This document shows, piece by piece, positions 58,560-64,000 of a stretch of 64,000 nt of DNA. Origin of the DNA: Mesobacillus jeotgali (GTDB lineage: Bacteria > Bacillota > Bacilli > Bacillales > Cytobacillaceae); assembly GCF_002874535.1 (NCBI RefSeq), contig NZ_CP025025.1:3839353-3903352 (forward strand). The letters run 5' to 3'. Positions within the stretch are counted from its first letter, which is position 1, and the number at the start of each line of letters is the position of its first letter. The translations under genes were made by a program, and so were the position numbers. The notes beneath the pieces were generated by a model. It made no database searches and was not told where the DNA came from. It was given only the letters and a program-made list of their open reading frames with translations.

Positions 58560-59111
58560 ATGAAAATCCTCTGGGACTTGGACGGAACCATCCTTGATAC
58601 ATGGCCGACTCTTGTTGAGGCATTTACTGTCATGGCAAAAAAAGACCTGAAGTATGAAGAAGTTCTTCCGCATCTGAAATACGGAACAGCCTATGATTTT
58701 TATGGGGTCGATAAAAAAAAGGTAACTGAATTCCGCGAAATTGAACGCACTTTGCCAAATGATCGGAAACCGCTTTTTCCATTTGTGAAAGATGTGCTTT
58801 CAAGTGCAGATTCAAATGTCCTCGTGACTCACCGTAATCGGCGCTCAACAGAAGAGCTGCTGGAACACTGGGAGCTCGGCCAATTTTTCGAGGAGGTCAT
58901 TTGTCCTGCCGATGATGGCTATTCATTAAAACCAGATATCCATGCCTACAAATACCTGCATGACAGATATGGATTAGACCTGGCTGTCGGCGACCAAAGC
59001 ACAGACCTGATTCCAGCAAGGAAGATCGGCCTGAAGACCTGCTCCTTCCGTGAAGAAAACGAGTTTGCCGACGAAACCATCTATTGTTATTCAGAATTTC
59101 CTTATAAATAG
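58560..59111 (+). CDS. HAD-superfamily hydrolase
   Basis: 183 residues. HAD motif I WDLDGTILDTW with nucleophile Asp near 6, motif II in VLVTHRNR, and the late acidic motif AVGDQSTDLIPARKIG (motif IV) with KP upstream (LKPDIHAYKYL). The cap domain is small and helical, suggesting a phosphatase of the PGP/beta-phosphoglucomutase type with unknown substrate. ATG at 58560 follows AAGGAGG; the frame from 58479 has no site. It is divergent from hisZ. Confidence 0.82.
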   Translation: MKILWDLDGTILDTWPTLVEAFTVMAKKDLKYEEVLPHLKYGTAYDFYGVDKKKVTEFREIERTLPNDRKPLFPFVKDVLSSADSNVLVTHRNRRSTEELLEHWELGQFFEEVICPADDGYSLKPDIHAYKYLHDRYGLDLAVGDQSTDLIPARKIGLKTCSFREENEFADETIYCYSEFPYK

Positions 59112-59200
59112 ACCGAAATGGCAATCAAAAGCCACAAATGATATATTTCCTGTATTTTTTTGAGTGTTGCCGGCTGCCTTTTTTAGCTGAATGAGACATT

Positions 59201-59310
59201 TATTGGCGAGTAAACATTTTTATTGGCGATTTTCAAAATATATTGGCGATAATTTGATTTTATTGGCGATAATGAGCTGGTTATTGGCGAAAATCGATTT
59301 TTATTGGCGA
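59201..59310. repeat. Intergenic array F: six TATTGGCGA cores at 20-21 bp
   Basis: TATTGGCGA begins at 59201, 59221, 59241, 59261, 59282 and 59302, mostly 20 bases apart. Spacers are A/T-rich and different. It lies in the 350-base gap between the convergent HAD gene and yvoF, before their shared terminator. Confidence 0.9.
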
Positions 59311-59421
59311 CTTGGAAATTATCGCTCATTTTTCCCAGTTCAAAATGCTAAGAAACGGGCCAGAGCGTGCGACAATATCATCACTCCGATTACCAACTAT
59401 GAAAAAATGTATAGAAAACAC

Positions 59422-59463
59422 AAAAAAGCGAAACGGAGCTGTTCATTCCGTTTCGCTTTTTTT
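59422..59463. terminator. Bidirectional terminator between the HAD gene and yvoF
   Basis: AAAAAAGCGAAACGGA / TTCCGTTTCGCTTTTTT with an 8-base loop, symmetric T runs. Confidence 0.85.
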
Positions 59464-60001
59464 ATTTAGTGGAATCTACTCCATAAATCTCATCATCTGC
59501 CCAGCGTTCAGCAAGCTCTTCCTTTGTGTAAATCACTCGCATCGGGTTGCCGCCGACGAAGGCTCCGGCTGGGACGTCTTTGTGGACGAGTGTTCCTGCA
59601 GAGACGATGGCTCCGTCACCGATCCTGATACCAGGCATGATTGTGGAGTTGGCGCCGATCATGACTTCGCTGCCAATTTCGACGTCGCCGAGGCGGTATT
59701 CCTTGATCAAGTATTCATGAGCAAGGATGGTTGTGTTGTAGCCTATGACCGTATTGCGGCCAACGGAGATTTTTTCCGGGAACATGACGTCGAGCATGAC
59801 CATCAATGCGAAGGAAGTTTGGTCGCCGACATTCATCCGCAGAAATGTGCGGTACAGCCAGTTTTTCATGCCGAGAAACGGAGTGTAGCGCGCCACCTGG
59901 ATGACGACGAAATTTTTAACGACCTTCCAAAACGGAACGGTTTTATAAACATGCCAGAGGGAGTTTGCTCCTTCTACTCGATAACGAGTCGTCCTTCTCA
60001 T
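59462..60001 (-). CDS. yvoF: Acyltransferase with left-handed beta-helix (YvoF)
   Basis: 179 residues. Hexapeptide repeats run through ISVGRNTVIGYNTTILAHEY, GDVEIGSEVMIGANSTIMPG and IRIGDGAIVSAGTLVHKDVP, ending in the typical GNPMRVIYT. A trimeric CoA-dependent acetyltransferase; the acceptor is unknown. GGGAG precedes the ATG. Distal gene of the hprK-lgt-yvoD-ppaX-yvoF series, one base after ppaX. Confidence 0.88.
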   Translation of the reverse strand: MRRTTRYRVEGANSLWHVYKTVPFWKVVKNFVVIQVARYTPFLGMKNWLYRTFLRMNVGDQTSFALMVMLDVMFPEKISVGRNTVIGYNTTILAHEYLIKEYRLGDVEIGSEVMIGANSTIMPGIRIGDGAIVSAGTLVHKDVPAGAFVGGNPMRVIYTKEELAERWADDEIYGVDSTK

Positions 60002-60002
60002 G

Positions 60003-60647
60003 TTATACTCCCAAGATTGGCAGGATGTCAGCCATGTTCTCTAACATGTAATCCGGGTTGTACTGCTCAAGATGCTCTCTTCCCTTGATGGACCAGGCTA
60101 CTCCGACAGTTTTTGTGCCGGCGTTTTTACCGCCGAGGATATCGTGGTGGTTATCTCCGACCATGATCGCACGGTCCGGCGAGGAACCAAGCTGGTCAAG
60201 CGCTTTTAAAAGCGGCTCGGGATCAGGTTTCGCTTTTTCAACATGGTCGAGCGCGACGACAACCTCAAAAAACTCGTCCAATCCTGTCAGCTTCAAGCCC
60301 ATCTGGACTACATCCGAACGCTTCGTGGTAACGATCCCTAAATGGAAGCCGCTCTCCTTCAAAGTTCGGACCGTTTCATACACTCCCTCGAAACCTTTTA
60401 CCAAAAGGTCATGATTAGCCAGGTTGTAAGTTCGGTAAGTGGTGATCATTTCTTCGTAGCCTTCGGGATCCATTGGCTGGAAAGTTTCCTGAAGAGACGG
60501 CCCCAAAAACGGAAGGACATCCTCCCGTTTATATTGGCCGGGATAATAGGTCTCCATCGTGTGGAGAAAGGATGAAATAATTAGTTCATTTGTATCAATA
60601 AGAGTCCCGTCAAGATCGAACAGGACCGTATCTATTTTATTGCTCAT
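60003..60647 (-). CDS. ppaX: Pyrophosphatase PpaX
   Basis: 214 residues. HAD phosphatase: [15 protein letters not shown] near 8-22, [20 protein letters not shown] and [16 protein letters not shown]. It hydrolyses the PPi released when HprK dephosphorylates Ser-P HPr or Crh; the operon with hprK supports this. ATG at 60647 follows AAAGGAAG and overlaps the yvoD end. Confidence 0.93.
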   Translation of the reverse strand: MSNKIDTVLFDLDGTLIDTNELIISSFLHTMETYYPGQYKREDVLPFLGPSLQETFQPMDPEGYEEMITTYRTYNLANHDLLVKGFEGVYETVRTLKESGFHLGIVTTKRSDVVQMGLKLTGLDEFFEVVVALDHVEKAKPDPEPLLKALDQLGSSPDRAIMVGDNHHDILGGKNAGTKTVGVAWSIKGREHLEQYNPDYMLENMADILPILGV

Positions 60648-61581
60648 ATACTGCTTCCTTTCTTTTTGCAATGTCCGCGCGGTTCCAGATAATCGCGACT
60701 GTTATTGTCAATAATATCGCCACACCTAGGCGGATCAATAACAGCGGCAAGACTGGAATTCCAAGCGGAACAAAAATCAAAGTATCTTCAACGACTGCGT
60801 GGCAGGCAACAAGGAAAATGAACGCAAGCGTGACATCCTTTTTGCTGACTCCATCCTCCTGGACTGCCTGGATCATCACACCTGCGCCGTACGCAAGCCC
60901 GATCAGCAGGCCGGCTGCCATTGTCGTCGAAGTGTTTTCTTTCATGCCAAGCGCTCTTGTTGCCGGTGCCATCCATCTTGAAAAAACAGCAAGCCATTGC
61001 TTATCCTTCATGATTTGCACGACGACCATCAGCGGAATGACGATGATGGCCAGCTGAAATATGCCAATCCCAGCCTTCGTGATGCCTTCAAGCAGAATCG
61101 CTCCCCATCCAGAAACTTCTTCACTTTTAGGAGGGACCATGCCATATTGTGCGATTTCAGAACCGCCGTGCCAAACAAGATTGATGACCACTGCAGATAT
61201 GAACGCAAGCCCGAGGCGGACAAGGACGATGATCCATAGCTTGACTCCGACCTTGAGAGCTACACTCGATTCAACAAGCATATTATGCGAAAAGCTCAGC
61301 ATCACCGCAATGATGAAAACTTCTTTTACCGTCAGATCAAGGGTCAGGATCGCTCCGATGGCCGCGTATAGATTAAGGAAATTCCCGATGACAAGAGGAA
61401 TCGCCGCATCACCTGACAAACCGAGCACTGACATCAACGGCGTAATCAATTCGATTACCCACGGCAGAACAGGTGTATATTGAAGGATCGAAACAATCAG
61501 GGTGACAGGGAAAATGACTTTCCCGAGCGCCCAAGTCGTATTCAAGCCAACCATCAACCCTCTTTTCAATGTAGACCCCAT
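60637..61581 (-). CDS. yvoD: Nucleoside recognition domain membrane protein YvoD
   Basis: 314 residues with about eight helices. Two Gate-type repeats: [20 protein letters not shown] and [20 protein letters not shown]. The polar loops [21 protein letters not shown] and [14 protein letters not shown] are typical of the family (PF07670). Transported substrate unknown. GGGAGAG precedes the ATG. Confidence 0.85.
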   Translation of the reverse strand: MGSTLKRGLMVGLNTTWALGKVIFPVTLIVSILQYTPVLPWVIELITPLMSVLGLSGDAAIPLVIGNFLNLYAAIGAILTLDLTVKEVFIIAVMLSFSHNMLVESSVALKVGVKLWIIVLVRLGLAFISAVVINLVWHGGSEIAQYGMVPPKSEEVSGWGAILLEGITKAGIGIFQLAIIVIPLMVVVQIMKDKQWLAVFSRWMAPATRALGMKENTSTTMAAGLLIGLAYGAGVMIQAVQEDGVSKKDVTLAFIFLVACHAVVEDTLIFVPLGIPVLPLLLIRLGVAILLTITVAIIWNRADIAKRKEAVYEQ

Positions 61582-61653
61582 CGAAGCATCTCTCCCATTT
61601 TTTAGCCTTAATTCATTTTATTTATAGGGCCTCTTTTTTAGTAATCCGAAATT

Positions 61654-62466
61654 CTAGTTCTCTAAATATCGTACTTTCGAATACCCTTTGACTCTTCTGA
61701 AAATCCATAATCCGATTGCAAAAACGATCAACGCAATCGAGATTGTCTGGGCAATTCGCAATGATTCCGTCAGCATCAGGCTGTCCGTCCGCATTCCTTC
61801 AACAAAGAAGCGGCCGATTGAGTACCAGATGACATAGCTGAGGAAAATCTCCCCGCGTCCCAGGTTCACTCTGCGCAATGACATCAGCAGGATGAAACCA
61901 AGCAAATTCCATACCGATTCATATAAAAATGTTGGATGATAGTATGTTCCATTAATATACATCTGGTTGATGATGAACTCAGGAAGGTACAGGTTTTCCA
62001 AAAACGCCCTGGTTACTTCCCCGCCATGCGCTTCCTGGTTCATGAAGTTTCCCCAGCGTCCGATTGCCTGGCCAAGGATGATGCTTGGCGCTGCGATATC
62101 AGCAAGCTTCCAGAACGAAACATTCTTTGACTTCGTGTAAAAATAAGCAGTGGCTACGGAACCGATCAACGCACCGTGAATCGCAATGCCGCCATTCCAG
62201 ACTTTTAAAATCTCGCCAGGATACTGGCTGTAGTACTCCCACTGGAAGATTACATAGTAAAGCCTTGCAGATAGGATTGCGATCGGAATCGCCCAGAGCA
62301 TCAGGTCCGCAAAGATATCTTTCGGCAGACCGCGGCGTTCACCTTCACGCATGGCAATCCATAATGCTAGCGCAATTCCAAGTCCGATGATGACGCCATA
62401 CCAGTGCACCTGGATTGGCCCGAGCGAAAAGGCTACCGGGTCGATTGGCTGAATATTTTTTTCCAT
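61654..62466 (-). CDS. lgt: Prolipoprotein diacylglyceryl transferase
   Basis: 270 residues with seven helices. Lgt signature [14 protein letters not shown] near 140 with the essential Arg, preceded by [16 protein letters not shown]. Attaches diacylglycerol from phosphatidylglycerol to the lipobox Cys of lipoproteins at the outer membrane face. AAAGGGG precedes the ATG. A 24-bp palindrome lies 53 bases upstream. Confidence 0.96.
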   Translation of the reverse strand: MEKNIQPIDPVAFSLGPIQVHWYGVIIGLGIALALWIAMREGERRGLPKDIFADLMLWAIPIAILSARLYYVIFQWEYYSQYPGEILKVWNGGIAIHGALIGSVATAYFYTKSKNVSFWKLADIAAPSIILGQAIGRWGNFMNQEAHGGEVTRAFLENLYLPEFIINQMYINGTYYHPTFLYESVWNLLGFILLMSLRRVNLGRGEIFLSYVIWYSIGRFFVEGMRTDSLMLTESLRIAQTISIALIVFAIGLWIFRRVKGYSKVRYLEN

Positions 62467-62518
62467 GTCATTTCCCCTTTATCTATATAAAAATCAGTCG
62501 TACCAGCACTTTGGCTGT

Positions 62519-62542
62519 TCTTAATCAAACGTTTGATTAAGA
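62519..62542. promoter_or_regulatory. 24-bp perfect palindrome upstream of lgt, operator-like
   Basis: The central 20 bases TTAATCAAACGTTTGATTAA (62521-62540) extend perfectly to 24 bp. Size and symmetry fit a TetR-family dimer or tetramer operator. It cannot act as a terminator on minus because no T run follows. No TetR gene is in the window. Confidence 0.6.
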
Positions 62543-62598
62543 CTTTTTTCCGTAATTTACTGCTGAGTGCCACAGTGATTCATGAAAAATTTTACTGC

Positions 62599-63534
62599 TT
62601 AATGTTCGTCATGGTCGCCGTCTTCAATGACGTCGGACAGCCTGTTGGTGAATTGTTCAGCTGCATTGACGCCCATGCGCTTCAGCCTGAAATTCATTGC
62701 TGCTACCTCGATGATGACAGCGAGGTTTCGGCCTGGGCGGACAGGAATCGTCAGCTTGGTGATGTCGGTGTCGAGAATTTTCATTTTCTCTTCATCAAGG
62801 CCCAGCCGGTCATACGATTTTTTCTGGTCCCAAATTTCAAGGTCAATGATCAGGGAAATCCGTTTATGCGAACGGACAGCACCAGCACCGAACAGTGTCA
62901 TCACATTGATGATGCCTACTCCGCGGATCTCGAGAAGATGTTCAATTAAATCAGGTGAGTTCCCTACCAGGGTTCCGATATCCTCCTGGCGGATTTCAAC
63001 GCAGTCATCCGCTACAAGACGGTGTCCCCTTTTGACCAATTCAAGCGCGGTTTCACTTTTACCAACTCCGCTCTTGCCGGTAATCAGGACGCCGATTCCA
63101 TACAGATCGACAAGTACGCCGTGGACTGCAGTGGTCGGTGCCAGCTTGCTTTCGAGATAGTTCGTCAGATGGCTCGAGAGCCTTGTTGTTTTTAGCTTTG
63201 ATCGCAAGAGAGGAACTGACTCCCGTTCGGCTGCCTCGACCAGTTCAACAGGAACCTCCATGTCTCTTGTGACAATGATTCCTGGCGTAATATCTGTACA
63301 AAGCTTTTCCATTCGCTCCGCCCTGTCGCGAGGGGTCAATTTTTCAAAGAAGGTCAGTTCTGTTTTTCCGAGAAGCTGCAGACGCTCTGCAGGATAGTAT
63401 TCAAAATAACCAGCGATTTCTAGTCCTGGCCTTGAAATGTCTGTCGTGGTGATTGGACGATTGATTCCTTCCTCTCCACTGATCAATTCCATATCGAATT
63501 TCTTGATGATGTCTTTAGTACGGACTTTTGGCAA
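62599..63534 (-). CDS. hprK: HPr kinase/phosphorylase, TTG start
   Basis: 311 residues. Walker [20 protein letters not shown] near 154 and the HprK signature [20 protein letters not shown] near 205. It phosphorylates HPr and Crh on Ser46 with ATP or PPi and removes the phosphate by phosphorolysis, setting CcpA-dependent repression. Start is TTG at 63534 with AAAGGAGG 8 bases upstream; the product then begins [12 protein letters not shown] as in relatives. First gene of the lgt/ppaX group. Confidence 0.97.
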   Translation of the reverse strand: MPKVRTKDIIKKFDMELISGEEGINRPITTTDISRPGLEIAGYFEYYPAERLQLLGKTELTFFEKLTPRDRAERMEKLCTDITPGIIVTRDMEVPVELVEAAERESVPLLRSKLKTTRLSSHLTNYLESKLAPTTAVHGVLVDLYGIGVLITGKSGVGKSETALELVKRGHRLVADDCVEIRQEDIGTLVGNSPDLIEHLLEIRGVGIINVMTLFGAGAVRSHKRISLIIDLEIWDQKKSYDRLGLDEEKMKILDTDITKLTIPVRPGRNLAVIIEVAAMNFRLKRMGVNAAEQFTNRLSDVIEDGDHDEH

Positions 63535-63712
63535 TGAAGTTCCTCCTTTATTAGAACGTTAATTTCCCACATGATAACAATACCTTTTATTTTAGCACTT
63601 TTTTATGAAGAACCAAATATAGGCGATTAAAAAACAGCTTCAGTTCGCTGAGATCATCCATATTGGTATTATCCACTTCTCCCTGCTAGTACCAAAGCTA
63701 TATTTTTTATAA

Positions 63713-63748
63713 AAGGTATAGACAACTATACAGTAGACTTGTTATCAT
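63713..63748 (+). promoter_or_regulatory. Promoter and possible GntR-type operator of the PTS gene
   Basis: TAGACA (63719-63724), 18 bases, TATCAT (63743-63748). The -35 overlaps GGTATAGACAACTATAC, which resembles NagR/DasR-type sites (GGTATAGACCA-like). Confidence 0.45.
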
Positions 63749-63806
63749 CATTTTGTAAGCGAATTCATTTTTTTCTGACTATTTTACAATAAGAGGGGGA
63801 AACACC

Positions 63807-64000
63807 ATGCGTAATGAAGAACGCCTGGCAAGAGAGATACTTGAGCAGCTTGGCGGCGCGGACAATATTGCTGATGTTGCTTCGTGCATGACCCGCCTGC
63901 GCGTCAAGCCGGCAGACTACAGCAAAGTGGATATCGCCGGCATCAAGAAAATTGATGGCGTGCTCGGTGTCGTAGAAGAAGAGACATTACAGATTATTTT
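63807..64000 (+). CDS. PTS transporter EIIB domain, N-terminal part, cut by the window edge
   Basis: 64 complete codons. GAGGGGG precedes ATG at 63807. The product starts RNEERLAREILEQLGGADNI and carries the phospho-Cys in VASCMTRLRVKPADYSK near residue 28, then VLGVVEEETLQII. An N-terminal EIIB followed by EIIC is the order of sucrose/trehalose and N-acetylmuramate permeases; by resemblance I favour the MurNAc type (MurP), which would fit a wall-recycling theme with nagP. The rest lies outside, so the sugar cannot be settled. Confidence 0.75.
   Translation, partial: MRNEERLAREILEQLGGADNIADVASCMTRLRVKPADYSKVDIAGIKKIDGVLGVVEEETLQII

Overview
The window is chromosomal DNA of a spore-forming Bacillaceae species (Bacillus in the broad sense). 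The basis is gene content and order: cwlJ (spore cortex lysis), ssrA-smpB-rnr-est-secG, the cggR-gapA-pgk-tpiA-gpmI-eno glycolysis operon, rpoN, clpP, the crh-whiA-yvcK-rapZ-yvcI cluster, trxB, the his operon with hisZ, and the yvoF-ppaX-yvoD-lgt-hprK group. These follow B. subtilis neighbourhoods in compacted form. No prophage, transposase or CRISPR-cas genes were seen.

Layout. 1-9 kb: mixed accessory and metabolic genes (a short-chain reductase, an orphan sensor kinase, small hydrophilic proteins, an N-acetylglucosamine PTS permease with a companion barrel-type protein under a cre site, a MASE3-PAS membrane sensor, a YeiH-type permease). 9-15.6 kb: a flavoprotein oxidase and an aldehyde ferredoxin oxidoreductase cluster with its own ThiF/MoeB, MoaD-like carrier, small partner protein and LysR regulator. 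16-23 kb: a T-box-controlled brnQ, then small stand-alone genes. 23.3-27.3 kb: an AT-rich four-gene island directly downstream of ssrA, made of a polyprenyl-phosphate glycosyltransferase, a large multi-spanning membrane protein and two four-helix small transporters. I read it as a surface glycosylation module. 27.3-64 kb: conserved housekeeping operons, almost all on the minus strand.

How the genes work together. Carbon control is concentrated here. CggR has a clear tandem operator upstream of its own operon. Crh (Gln15, Ser46), HPr kinase/phosphorylase, PpaX (recycles the PPi made by HprK) and YvcK/RapZ all belong to the Ser-P/CcpA carbon network, and two PTS permeases (one cut by the right edge) would feed it. 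The his genes form one translationally coupled operon with a short HisG that depends on HisZ. ClpP carries a CtsR-type operator; SsrA, SmpB and ClpP form the ribosome rescue and tag degradation route.

The most unusual feature is not a gene. Six intergenic regions (about 9.05, 13.84, 32.24, 40.33, 51.45 and 59.20 kb) each hold a short array whose core word recurs about every 20-21 bp (52 bp with an inverted half-unit in one case). The core word differs at each locus but the spacing is nearly constant. I know of no named element with this behaviour. A second intergenic element (6.22-6.46 kb) looks like a structured interspersed repeat, and a 24-bp perfect palindrome lies upstream of lgt.
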